Of a stretch of DNA of 64,000 nucleotides, positions 36,807-45,349 are shown piece by piece. The notes beneath the pieces are model-generated. The model saw only the letters and a program-made list of their open reading frames with translations, searched no databases and had not been told where the DNA came from. The stretch is taken from the NCBI GenBank assembly GCA_937138625.1, contig CAKZPF010000002.1, positions 1 through 64,000 of the forward strand, given 5' to 3'. Position numbers and translations under genes: made by a program. Within the stretch, counting starts at the first letter, position 1. Each line of letters begins with the position of its first letter. This DNA comes from an uncultured Caulobacteraceae bacterium. GTDB lineage: Bacteria; Pseudomonadota; Alphaproteobacteria; Caulobacterales; Caulobacteraceae.

Positions 36807-37520
36807 ATGAGCTGGAACAGCGAAAAACCATTCTCGGGGGGTAATCTGCCTTCTGGCGGCAATCCCAAATTTCTGGACGAGCTCCTGATGTATGTGGGTG
36901 CGTCGATGGTGATCCATTTGGCCGGGTTCATGTTCCTGAAAGGGGCCTTGGACTTCGACCCAGATCGGTATCCACCAGAGCCAGAAGAAGTGGTCCTGGA
37001 TTTGGCGCCACCGCCACCTCCACCGCCACCACCGCCGCCACCACCACCAGAGCGGCCGCCGCCACCGAAGAAAATTGAAATTCCGCGTGTGCAGCCGCGT
37101 GTGGCCCCGCCACCGCCAACGCCCACACCGGTGCCGCCTTTGCCGATCCCGCCTGTGGAGGAGCCCATCGAGGGTGAGCCCACAACCACGGCGACCATGG
37201 ATCCGCCTAAGGCTTCGGACCCACGCCCTGGGGATGCGGTCACTTTGACCAATGCCAAATGGACCGTGCAACCGAAGATCCAGGCGCCGGCCAAGGCCAG
37301 CGAGCGCGGTCGCAGTGGTCGTGTCAGAGCACAGTGCCTGCTGCAAACGGATGGTCGGGTGACCAACTGTACGATTGTGCAGGAAAGCCCCAAGAACTAT
37401 GGTTTCGGCCAAGCGGTTCTGCGGGGGATTGCCGGCTCGCAGTTGCAGCCTTACATGGAAAACGGTGTCCCGGTGGCGAAGTATGTGATCATTCCGTTCC
37501 GGTTTGATTTGGACTTCTAA
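36807..37520 (+). CDS. tonB: TonB-family energy-transducing protein
   Basis: The 237-residue protein has an N-terminal membrane anchor (about 28-45), a proline-rich spacer with a run of about 14 Pro, and a C-terminal TonB domain with VRAQCLLQTDGRVTNCTIVQ. It spans the periplasm and transfers energy to outer-membrane receptors. The exbB-exbD-tonB order is a complete energy module; the receptors it serves are not in this window. A terminator follows at 37541. Confidence 0.92.
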   Translation: MSWNSEKPFSGGNLPSGGNPKFLDELLMYVGASMVIHLAGFMFLKGALDFDPDRYPPEPEEVVLDLAPPPPPPPPPPPPPPERPPPPKKIEIPRVQPRVAPPPPTPTPVPPLPIPPVEEPIEGEPTTTATMDPPKASDPRPGDAVTLTNAKWTVQPKIQAPAKASERGRSGRVRAQCLLQTDGRVTNCTIVQESPKNYGFGQAVLRGIAGSQLQPYMENGVPVAKYVIIPFRFDLDF

Positions 37521-37540
37521 TCCCAAGGCTAACATCCCAG

Positions 37541-37578
37541 AAACCCGCCCAAGAAAGTCATCTTGTGGCGGGTTTTTT
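37541..37578 (+). terminator. Rho-independent terminator after tonB
   Basis: A 9-bp stem AAACCCGCC/GGCGGGTTT (37541-37549 with 37567-37575) leads into a T run. Confidence 0.85.
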
Positions 37579-37679
37579 GTTGCCATCGGGGGCGGGGGCG
37601 GTACACTGACATGATCATTAATCGCCGGTTCAGGCCCCAGGGGCGAAACTGGTATACAGGACAGACCAAGGAGTGGACG

Positions 37680-37982
37680 ATGAAAACCAAACTGATGATG
37701 GCTGTGACGGCTGGGGCCTTGATGATGGCGGGTTCGGCGATGGCTGATGTGACCCTGAAATGTAACAAACCGCCAGCAGCCCCCAGCATTCCGGATGCGA
37801 AAACCGCAAGCTCGGCGGCCCTGCGCGAAGCGGCCAAAGAAATCGAGACCAAAGTGCCCCAGGCCAATGCCTATATGGATTGTTTGCTGGCAGAGATGAA
37901 CCGCGTGAAGAACAGCTATGACGTTTCGGTCAGCAAATACAAAAAAGCGGTCGAGGCTTATAACGCCCGCACGGGGCGGTAA
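37680..37982 (+). CDS. Small periplasmic or secreted protein
   Basis: ATG 37680 follows AAGGAG. The product has a clear signal peptide (MKTKLMMAVTAGALMMAGSAMA, cleavage after Ala-Met-Ala) and a mature part of about 78 residues, rich in Lys, Ala and helix-forming residues, with two Cys that could form a disulfide. No family is recognised. The upstream frame to 37563 has no site. A strong terminator follows. Confidence 0.75.
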   Translation: MKTKLMMAVTAGALMMAGSAMADVTLKCNKPPAAPSIPDAKTASSAALREAAKEIETKVPQANAYMDCLLAEMNRVKNSYDVSVSKYKKAVEAYNARTGR

Positions 37983-38014
37983 GCGAGGGGACATCTTCGG
38001 CTGATAGCAAATCA

Positions 38015-38047
38015 AAACCCCCGCCATTGGCGGGGGTTTTATTTTGT
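38015..38047. terminator. Rho-independent terminator, probably bidirectional
   Basis: A 12-bp stem AAAACCCCCGCC/GGCGGGGGTTTT with a 3-nt loop is followed by ATTTTG. It separates convergent genes ending at 37982 and 38070. Confidence 0.9.
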
Positions 38048-38069
38048 AGACAGCTGAGTGATCTATGGC

Positions 38070-38807
38070 CTAGTCGTCGAGGGCATAGGTGACCGAGGTC
38101 ACAACCCGCACCCGTTTATGAATTTCGGATTTCTCGTCGGTGCCGCCAGTGTTGTCGCGCGGTTGAATGCTGAAATAGCCCTGGCTTGCTTGTTTGATGC
38201 CCCCAAGCGTGGCCCCTGAGTCTTGGGCGAACTGTTCGGCGGCTTCGCGGGCGTTGGCGGTGGCTTTGGCGATCATATCCGGTTTGATGTCATTCAGTTG
38301 GGTGAAAAGATAGACAGGGCCACGCCAGTCCTGCAGCACCACGCCTTGTTTCACCAGTTCGCCCAGGCGGCGGCTTTGGGCCTGGACTTGGTCGACGTTG
38401 TCTGTGCGCACATTCACCGTTTGCGCGATCATATAGCGTTCACGGATGTTGTTTTGGCCATAGCCTTGCGCCAGACGGTCGGTGACCTCCAGGCGTTGCA
38501 AGCTCAGGTTTTCTTCGGGGAAGCCCGCGGCTGACAAAAACTGCCGCACCTTCTCGAGGTCACTTTCGATTTTGCCCTGCGTTTCCGCCAGATTGTTGCC
38601 GGTGGCCACAAAACGAATGGGCCAGATGGCCAAATTGGCCTTGGCGTCTTGTTCGGCCAGGCCGCGGACCATCACGGTGCGGTCGCCGGTGCGCAGGTCT
38701 TTCAGGCCATTGCTGACCAACCACCCCGTGACCACCAGAGCGGTGGCCATGATCATCGCCCCCAACACCAGATGGGCGGGCCAATCGGAATTTTTCTCTG
38801 TGCTCAT
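38070..38807 (-). CDS. SIMPL domain (DUF541) envelope protein
   Basis: I place the start at ATG 38807, where a membrane anchor (about residues 13-35) opens the protein; the longer frame lacks a site. The 245-residue product is a SIMPL domain protein: VMVRGLAEQDAKANLAIWPI near residue 45 and REAAEQFAQDSGATLGGIKQASQGYFSI toward the C-terminus. SIMPL proteins are periplasmic beta/alpha proteins that oligomerise; their roles are only partly known. It is divergent from the M48 protease. Confidence 0.85.
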   Translation of the reverse strand: MSTEKNSDWPAHLVLGAMIMATALVVTGWLVSNGLKDLRTGDRTVMVRGLAEQDAKANLAIWPIRFVATGNNLAETQGKIESDLEKVRQFLSAAGFPEENLSLQRLEVTDRLAQGYGQNNIRERYMIAQTVNVRTDNVDQVQAQSRRLGELVKQGVVLQDWRGPVYLFTQLNDIKPDMIAKATANAREAAEQFAQDSGATLGGIKQASQGYFSIQPRDNTGGTDEKSEIHKRVRVVTSVTYALDD

Positions 38808-38920
38808 GATATTGCCTTGATATTGAGAGTGGTACAGCCTGTGTTCATCTTGGTGATGTTCATCTTGATCGCAAGGACAAAACAGAAAATAACAAGAGTG
38901 ACATAACAAAGGAGAGACGC

Positions 38921-39754
38921 ATGTGCCTGCATGACCACACATCCGAAGATGCCCCATCGGGCCAAACCCGCACTGTAACTATGGATCGTCGCCAATTGGT
39001 GCAAGGTTTGGCGGCGGGCACGGTGGTGGCCTTTGCCGGTGGGATGGCGGGCTGTGCCTATAACGAAAGCTTGGGCCGGCAGCAGTTGATGTTGGTGGAC
39101 CAAGGGCAGATTGCGCAGCTTTCGGCCAGTGCCTGGCAAGATGTGCTGAAGCAAGAAAAGCGCTGGGCTAATCCCGCCGCCAATCGTCGAGTGGAAACCG
39201 TGGGGAAACGCATCACCACTGCTGCGGGCCGTACGGATCTCGAATGGGAATATGCGGTGTTTGATGATGATCAGTTGAATGCCTTTGTGCTGCCCAGCGG
39301 GAAGGTCGGCGTCTATCGCGGGTTGTTGGAAACGGTGAAAAACGACGATCAGTTGGCCGCGGTGTTGGGCCACGAAACCGGCCATGTCTCGGCGCGCCAT
39401 GCCGCTGAACGCTATAGCCAGCAGGTCGCCGCCGGTGTGGGCGGCACGGTGGCGCAGGTGGCCGTGGCCCAATCCGACACCAAATACAAAAACGAGATCG
39501 TCCAGGCCCTGGGCCTTGGGGTGACCTTTGGCGTGTTGTTGCCCTATTCACGTAAACACGAGCTCGAGGCCGATCGCATTGGTGTCGATTATATGCACAA
39601 GGCAGGGTATAAGCCCATGGAGGCTGTCGAGCTGTGGAAGCTGATGCAGGCCCAAGGCGGCAATAAGCCACCTGAGTTTATGTCGACGCACCCCGCCGAG
39701 GGCACCCGCATCCGTGAACTCGAGCAACACATCCTGCGCATGGGCTATGCCTAG
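38921..39754 (+). CDS. M48-family metalloprotease, lipoprotein or Tat-like secreted
   Basis: The start follows AGGAGA. Residues 20-45 contain a twin-arginine-like start (DRRQLVQG) and then a lipobox-like GGMAGC, so it may be an exported lipoprotein. The zinc motif HETGH is near residue 151 and the third ligand lies in ELEADRIGVDYM. A loop with STHPAEGTRIRELEQ is as in BepA/LoiP/YcaL-type proteases that maintain the outer membrane. The length (277) is close to that of YcaL. Confidence 0.88.
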   Translation: MCLHDHTSEDAPSGQTRTVTMDRRQLVQGLAAGTVVAFAGGMAGCAYNESLGRQQLMLVDQGQIAQLSASAWQDVLKQEKRWANPAANRRVETVGKRITTAAGRTDLEWEYAVFDDDQLNAFVLPSGKVGVYRGLLETVKNDDQLAAVLGHETGHVSARHAAERYSQQVAAGVGGTVAQVAVAQSDTKYKNEIVQALGLGVTFGVLLPYSRKHELEADRIGVDYMHKAGYKPMEAVELWKLMQAQGGNKPPEFMSTHPAEGTRIRELEQHILRMGYA

Positions 39755-39843
39755 GGTCTTGGCCGCAAGACTGCTGGTAAATCGGTAAAAATCAGTCTTG
39801 CCACGGCCGGTGCCTTTCCGTATTGTGCCCGCCTGTCGAGGAT

Positions 39844-39920
39844 GCCGTCGTAGCTCAGTTGGTTAGAGCGCCAGATTGTGGCTCTGGAGGTCCTCCGTTC
39901 AATTCGGAGCGACGGTACCA
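39844..39920 (+). tRNA. tRNA-His (anticodon GTG), lacking G-1 and carrying A73
   Basis: The cloverleaf has acceptor GCCGTCG/CGACGGT (G1-T72 wobble), anticodon loop TTGTGGC and CCA at 39918-39920. The discriminator is A and the base before G1 is T. Alphaproteobacterial tRNA-His is known to deviate in just this way from the usual G-1:C73 identity pair. Confidence 0.93.
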
Positions 39921-40634
39921 TTTTTCGCGGCGCCTCAAGGCGCAAAATTGATCCAGTGAATCAATTTTAGAGAAAAATGCAAAGCAGCTATGCTGCGCGG
40001 CAGGGCGTTACCGTTTTTAAATAAGACGGCATGCATATAGGCTTCACTCGCGGCAACTCGTTTCACTCGTGCCTCCGTGGGGGCGGCTGTCGCCGACGTG
40101 CAGTCGCACGCGCCACGGCTGGGCCGTGGGCAAATATGGCTCGCGGCAGGGCGTTAGGCGTTCGTAGGAGTGTCCATAGTCATCAAGCTCGTTCACGCAG
40201 TATGCTTCGCATACGCTCCACGGGGGCGGCTATCGCCGACGTGCAGTCGCACGCGCCACGGCTGGGCCGTGGGCGTTTCTTTACTCGCGGCAACTCGTTT
40301 CACTCGTGCGTTGGCTCGCCTCCCTTCACGTTGTTTCGGGTCGTGGGGGCGGCAAATGTCTTTCGGCATTTCGAACCGAAAAAGCCGGTTCCCATCCCAG
40401 CTCGATCTTGGAGCATGCTTTTTCTGAAATGCCTCACCGCCGACGCACAGTCGTGCGCGCCACGGCTGGGCCGTGGGCAACATCAGTTCACGACAGCTCG
40501 TTTCACTCGCGTCTCCACGGGGGCGGCTATCGCCGACGTGCAGTCGCACGCGCCACGCGCTGCGCTTGTGGGGGCTTTACAAAAGATGACGACGGCAAAG
40601 CCGCAGGCCTAGCGTCTGTGGTCCCGGGTCTGCT
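39921..40634. repeat. Cluster of dispersed GC-rich palindromic repeats
   Basis: At least four partial copies (around 40045-40135, 40205-40310, 40430-40490, 40505-40570) share TCCACGGGGGCGGCTATCGC, CGACGTGCAGTCGCACGCGC, CCACGGCTGGGCCGTGGGC and TCACTCGCGTCTCCACG with variation. The reverse complement forms the pair at 18606-18805. Open frames here reflect repeat composition and no gene is supported. Confidence 0.85.
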
Positions 40635-41681
40635 ATGACGGCACCGAGGAAGATCACGGAAGGGGATCGGTCTGTGGATATTGCGGTCATAGGGGGGGGC
40701 GTTTTCGGAGCTTCGGCAGCTCTGCGCTTGGCGGACGCTGGCCACAGTGTAACCCTGTTCGAAGCAAAAACGCTCGGCGCGGGGGCCACAGGGGCCGCGG
40801 CGGGCATGTTGTGTCCGGATGTTGAGGGTTGTTCGCCAGGTGCCTCCGCCGAGGTGCATCGCGTATTGAAAGCGGCGGCGGCCATGTGGCCCAAATGGGC
40901 GGCGCGCTTGGGTGTGCCGCTTGAAGCCGATGGCAGTCTATGGCTGACCCCCGCTGTGCCCGCATTGGGCCCGGTCGAGGATCTGTCGGCGGATCTGCCC
41001 GATTTGGCGGCCAGCGGGCTTGTCCCTATGGGCTATCGCTTCCCCGATGATCGTCGTCTGGATCCGGCGGTTTTGATCGGGCAATTGCGCCACCACATGG
41101 CACAGCAGGGCGTGACCCTTCGCGAACACACGCCGATCGAGGCGGTTGAGGCCACCGCATCTCAGGCGCAGATCGTTGTGTATGAAACGCGACATCGTTT
41201 TGATTATGTGTTGGTGGCCACGGGCCATCGTGTGCCCCCAGGCGTGCGTCTTCAGGATGGGTGGCAAGACCAGTTAATGCCCATCCGGGGGCAAGGGGTG
41301 CTGATGAAGGCCCCAGCCCCAGATCATATTTTGCGCGGCCAAGGGGTGTATGTATGCCCCGTGGCTGCCGAGGTTTGCTATGTGGGCGCGACCATGGAGG
41401 TGGGAGTGGCCGAGCCTGTCAGTGCCCCGGAAGCGCTGAGGCCTTTGATGGAGAAAGCCGCCAAAACCCTATGGCCCCAGCTGATGAGGGCGGCAATCCT
41501 TGATTACAAAGTTGGCATTCGTCCGGGCAGCAAAGACCATCTGCCTAAAATTGGTCCCACCAAAGACCCCACGGTTTGGGCCATATTGGGTGGGCATCGC
41601 AACGGGATTTTGCTGTCCCCCTGGGTGGCGGATCACTTGGTTTCCCAGATGACAACAGCAGAGGCCGCAACCTCGGCCTAA
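40635..41681 (+). CDS. FAD-dependent amino-acid oxidase, ThiO-like
   Basis: The 348-residue protein begins with an FAD-binding Rossmann motif (AVIGGGVFGASAALRLADAG) and has the DAO-family C-terminal segment KVGIRPGSKDHLPKIGPTKDPTVWAILGGHRNG. ThiO oxidises glycine for thiamine synthesis; related members oxidise other D-amino acids, so substrate is uncertain without thiG/thiS, which are not present here. It converges with a minus-strand gene by 4 bp. Confidence 0.85.
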   Translation: MTAPRKITEGDRSVDIAVIGGGVFGASAALRLADAGHSVTLFEAKTLGAGATGAAAGMLCPDVEGCSPGASAEVHRVLKAAAAMWPKWAARLGVPLEADGSLWLTPAVPALGPVEDLSADLPDLAASGLVPMGYRFPDDRRLDPAVLIGQLRHHMAQQGVTLREHTPIEAVEATASQAQIVVYETRHRFDYVLVATGHRVPPGVRLQDGWQDQLMPIRGQGVLMKAPAPDHILRGQGVYVCPVAAEVCYVGATMEVGVAEPVSAPEALRPLMEKAAKTLWPQLMRAAILDYKVGIRPGSKDHLPKIGPTKDPTVWAILGGHRNGILLSPWVADHLVSQMTTAEAATSA

Positions 41682-42877
41682 GCCGAGGCGGCGGTCATAA
41701 GGGGTGGTGCCGGTGTTTTTGTGAGCTCTTGCAGCATATACCCCAAACATGGCCCCAGCGTCAGAAGATCCAGATTTGAGCCCAGGGTTCGGGCCTGCTC
41801 GGGGAAGGCCAACACCCAATCTCTGGCCATATTGTTATCGTCAGGGGCCGCCGAGATGGCCATTAGGGCGGTGGCAAACATGTCTTGATCTCGGCTTTTG
41901 TCCATACGCTGTACAAGCAAAGTCACGACCAAACGGGCGGTGCGCAGGTCGGTGTCTGTGATGTCCATCATAGCTAAACTGGGGAACATCATGTGGATGA
42001 CCTTGTCGGTCATTTGGTAGCGCTCGGACCAAGTCCCCATATAGAGGGCCTGGGTGTCTTCGGGGCTCAGCGTATCAAGGAGGGGTTGCACCAAAGGTTC
42101 AATTTCCAACAGCGGTTTGAAGCCTGTAAAAAAACGCGCGCCCTTCAAATTGTGATCATCAGAAGTTTCCGCCTCTTCGGCCCAGGCGCATTTTTTACGC
42201 ACTTGGAACAAATGGTCCTCACGGATATGGTCAAACTCGCGGCCAATCATCAGCGGCCGCAGCAGCTTTTGTCGGAAATCCTCTTCGCAATAGGGCACTT
42301 GGGTCACCATCAAATAGCGCAAAAACATTTGCTCGGGCCGAAACGTGGGGCCATCAACCGGCCAAGGCGGCGAGCGCAACCAGTCGGACCAATTGGCCAC
42401 GATCTGCATGCCCTCTGGCGTGCCAATCATAAATTGGTCATTGATTCCGCTGCCATTCACCCAACGATAAAGATGTAGCCAACAATGAGGTTCACGGGTT
42501 TGAGGATAGGGGCCATCAAACAGCGAATCATAACGAACCCGCGCCACCAGATCATAAGTTTGCTCGGACTCCAGCGCCGCTTGAAGGGCACGAGATAGAC
42601 CGTGCGCCATGTCAAACACGCCCAGTGGTGGGTTGTCGGGATATTGCAATGCCATCATCGATTTCAGCTCGGCGGTATCGGGGCGGGGCTCGATGATCAT
42701 GTCAACGGGATGATAGGCGGCTTTTAGCTCTTCGATCTCATCCGCAGGAACGTCATCCCAACAGTGCAAATAGACATCAACATCAAAGGCTTTGAAGAAG
42801 GCAAACTGACTTTCAAAACAATGCCGCCAGGTGCGCGGCTCGCCGCTGATGCACATGGCCAGACGTGGTGTACTCAT
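41678..42877 (-). CDS. Glycosyltransferase-like protein of unknown specificity
   Basis: The 399-residue protein opens with LAMCISGEPRTWRHCFESQ and has a YDLVARVRYDSLFDGP element near residue 120, a pattern seen in uncharacterised glycosyltransferase-like (GT-A-type, DxD-like) proteins found in capsule and LPS loci. The last 120 residues are helical and unassigned. It is divergent from the small gene at 43016. Without neighbours of a clear glycan pathway the function stays open. Confidence 0.65.
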   Translation of the reverse strand: MSTPRLAMCISGEPRTWRHCFESQFAFFKAFDVDVYLHCWDDVPADEIEELKAAYHPVDMIIEPRPDTAELKSMMALQYPDNPPLGVFDMAHGLSRALQAALESEQTYDLVARVRYDSLFDGPYPQTREPHCWLHLYRWVNGSGINDQFMIGTPEGMQIVANWSDWLRSPPWPVDGPTFRPEQMFLRYLMVTQVPYCEEDFRQKLLRPLMIGREFDHIREDHLFQVRKKCAWAEEAETSDDHNLKGARFFTGFKPLLEIEPLVQPLLDTLSPEDTQALYMGTWSERYQMTDKVIHMMFPSLAMMDITDTDLRTARLVVTLLVQRMDKSRDQDMFATALMAISAAPDDNNMARDWVLAFPEQARTLGSNLDLLTLGPCLGYMLQELTKTPAPPLMTAASA

Positions 42878-43015
42878 AATCCCGGTTCCCCCTTGCGCGT
42901 GCGCAGATCTGACCAGCCTAGAAAAAACAGGGTAAAATTCCCTTAACTGCGAAAATTAACTTTGCATTAGGCATGTTGGTCAACTCTAGGGTGTATAAAG
43001 CGGGGGAGTAAGCGT

Positions 43016-43168
43016 ATGAAATTGGATCTACAGTCTCGCCCAAATTTGCGTGAGCCCAAAACCATCCTTGGCTATTACCAATCGCGATATCTGATGTCTG
43101 GAATTCAATCCTTAAAATGCCAAGTGCCCAAGGTGCGCTGGATCATTGGCGGGGGTGTGCGCAGATGA
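43016..43168 (+). CDS. Small 50-residue protein coupled to the transglycosylase gene
   Basis: ATG 43016 follows GGGGAG at an 8-nt spacing; the TGA at 43166-43168 overlaps the ATG of the next gene (ATGA), so the two are translationally coupled. The product is basic with a Gly-rich C-terminal end. No family is recognised. It could be a leader for the transglycosylase. Confidence 0.6.
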   Translation: MKLDLQSRPNLREPKTILGYYQSRYLMSGIQSLKCQVPKVRWIIGGGVRR

Positions 43169-44067
43169 AATATGATCCCAATGCCATCCAGGCCCAGATG
43201 ATGATGGGCCCACACCATCAACGTCAAACCTCGGCCCAAAAGACCATTGCCTATGCCGCACGGTTAACGGGTGGGGACTTTGGCCACCTGATGCGCACGG
43301 CGGCACGCGAAAGCAATTTTGATGTCAAAGCCAAGAATCCGAATTCCTCGGCGGCTGGCATGTTCCAGTTCATCGAACAAACCTGGCTCGCCACTATCAA
43401 GCAACATGGTGACAAACATGGCCTGAGTGCCTATGCCGATATGATTCAGCGCAAAAGCAACGGGCATTATTATGTGCCTGACCGTGATGCGCGCAAAAAT
43501 ATCCTGAACCTGCGTCATGACAGCCACGTGGCGGCGGTGATGGCGGCTGAACATTCCAAAGACAACGCACGTTACATGGCCTCGAAGTTAGGGCGGCAAC
43601 CTCATAGCGGTGAGCTCTATGCCGCGCACTTTTTGGGTATGGGTGGGGCCGTGAAGCTGATCAAGGCCGTCGAGCGCAACCCGGACCTGAAAGCCACCGA
43701 TCTGTTTCCCGCGGCCGCTCGCGCCAACAAGCCGTTGTTTTATGATAGGGGGCGGCCCGTCAGTTTGGCCGGACTGTACGAGAATCTGACCCGTAAGGGG
43801 CAGGGGGCCTATCCCACCTTGCCGGCTGATACCGCACCCGTTTCCGAGCCCAAAATGATGTTGGCGGACCTCGGTGGTGGGGCCTCGCGGCGCGGGGTCG
43901 ATCCCTTGAATGCGCAGTCACGTTTGCAGCAAGCGGTGCTGAGTTCGGAACAGCAGGGGCGAGAAAGCCAGCTGGCCAGCCTGATTGACCGGGCCTTGTC
44001 GCCGACATGGGCGCAAATCTTGACAGCCGAGAATGGTTTGCTGCGTGGGCGAAAACTGTTTGGATAG
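43165..44067 (+). CDS. Lytic transglycosylase-type (SLT) protein
   Basis: I place the start at ATG 43165, in the ATGA overlap with the previous small gene; the frame open from 43117 lacks a site. The 300-residue product contains ARESNFDVKAKNPNSSAAG (catalytic Glu in the ES pair) and MFQFIEQTW near residue 62-90, the SLT motif. The C-terminal 100 residues are Ala/Gln/Pro-rich and helical with no signal peptide. Absence of a signal suggests export by T3SS or flagellar machinery or action during secretion-channel assembly. Confidence 0.8.
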   Translation: MKYDPNAIQAQMMMGPHHQRQTSAQKTIAYAARLTGGDFGHLMRTAARESNFDVKAKNPNSSAAGMFQFIEQTWLATIKQHGDKHGLSAYADMIQRKSNGHYYVPDRDARKNILNLRHDSHVAAVMAAEHSKDNARYMASKLGRQPHSGELYAAHFLGMGGAVKLIKAVERNPDLKATDLFPAAARANKPLFYDRGRPVSLAGLYENLTRKGQGAYPTLPADTAPVSEPKMMLADLGGGASRRGVDPLNAQSRLQQAVLSSEQQGRESQLASLIDRALSPTWAQILTAENGLLRGRKLFG

Positions 44068-44167
44068 CCTTAACCAAGGTTAACGCTGGAAAGGTTTTGT
44101 TAAGACTTCCTTCGCACTCTTAGCCTATAGTGATCCTTTGAAGGGCAAGGGATTCGGAGGCAGAGTT

Positions 44168-45328
44168 ATGAGCAGCAATGTATTAAACGGGCTGATCACG
44201 CAGGACGATATCTTTACACTTGTGCGCGGCGAGAGCTCGGAAAACCGCGCCAACATCACCCACAAAATTTGCCGTCAGATCGAACAGCGCCGCCTGACCG
44301 AAGAAGAACGCCTGGCTGCCGAAGAGATCTTGCGCATTGTCGCCCAGGATGCCGCCGAAATGGTGCGCCGTGCCCTGGCGGTGACCCTGCGCAATTCGCC
44401 AAAGTTGCCTCGTGATGTGGCCAAACGCCTGGCCAAGGATGCCGACAGCATCGCACTGCCGGTGATTTCCTGTTCGCCGCAGCTGACAGACGATGACCTG
44501 ATCGAGGTTTTGCAAACCGCAGTGCCCAGTCGTCAGCGGGCCGTGGCCTCGCGGCCAGTGGTCTCGGAAAAGATCTCGGACATTATCGTGCAGGTGGGGG
44601 ACGCGGATACCGTTAAAACCCTGACACGCAACAAGGGCGCGCGTATGGTCGACTCGACGCTGTCGCATGCCCTTGAGCGGTTCAACGGTGACCAAGAGCT
44701 GGCAGACGTTATGGCCCAGCGCCCGACCTTGCCGGCCAAGATCACGGAAAAGCTGGTCACACTCGTTAGCGAGCAGGTGCGCGACCATTTGGTCAATGCC
44801 CACGAGTTGCCACCGGAAATGGCGCTCGAAATCGCCACGGGCACGCGTGAGCGCGCCACCATTGACCTGATTGCCCAGGCAGGTCTGGCCACCGACATGC
44901 CGGGGTTTGTGGCCCATTTGCGCAGTCATGGCCGGTTGACGCCGTCAATGATTCTACGGGCGCTGTGTCAGGGACATATGAAGTTTTTCGAGTGGGCGAT
45001 GGCCGAACTTGGCGGTCTGCCGCATCACCGATCCTGGCTAATGATTCATGATGCCGGGCCCTTGGGCCTGAAAGCGGTGTATGAGCGTGCCAATCTGCCG
45101 CCGCGTCTCTATCCGGCCTTTCGGATAGCGGTTGATGTCTATCACAGCCTGGAAATGGATGGCCGCGCCGGTGACCAAGAGCGCTTTGCCCAACGTATGA
45201 TGGAGCGGGTGCTGACCCAAGCCAACGGCATGAGTCGCGATGACGTGGATTATCTGTTGGATAAGATGGACAAGATCTCGGAACGCATGGGCCATGACCC
45301 AAATGACCTGACCTGGGAAGCGGCCTAG
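44168..45328 (+). CDS. DUF2336 domain protein
   Basis: The start ATG at 44168 follows GGAGG; a TTG at 44138 is less likely. The 386-residue product is all helical with HEAT-like repeats in the first 200 residues, matching DUF2336 proteins of alphaproteobacteria, often linked to signalling and motility. A second member sits at 47854-48945. It is 100 bp downstream of the transglycosylase, on the same strand. Confidence 0.85.
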   Translation: MSSNVLNGLITQDDIFTLVRGESSENRANITHKICRQIEQRRLTEEERLAAEEILRIVAQDAAEMVRRALAVTLRNSPKLPRDVAKRLAKDADSIALPVISCSPQLTDDDLIEVLQTAVPSRQRAVASRPVVSEKISDIIVQVGDADTVKTLTRNKGARMVDSTLSHALERFNGDQELADVMAQRPTLPAKITEKLVTLVSEQVRDHLVNAHELPPEMALEIATGTRERATIDLIAQAGLATDMPGFVAHLRSHGRLTPSMILRALCQGHMKFFEWAMAELGGLPHHRSWLMIHDAGPLGLKAVYERANLPPRLYPAFRIAVDVYHSLEMDGRAGDQERFAQRMMERVLTQANGMSRDDVDYLLDKMDKISERMGHDPNDLTWEAA

Positions 45329-45349
45329 GCGACGTGAACGCGCTTTCGC

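Noticed and set aside
36531-38027. 498-codon minus-strand frame opposite exbD/tonB
   Set aside because: Shadow of the TonB proline region; the poly-Trp/Arg stretch is the reverse complement of proline codons.
40031-40612. 193-codon plus-strand frame after tRNA-His
   Set aside because: It consists of the dispersed palindromic repeats, so the coding appearance is compositional.
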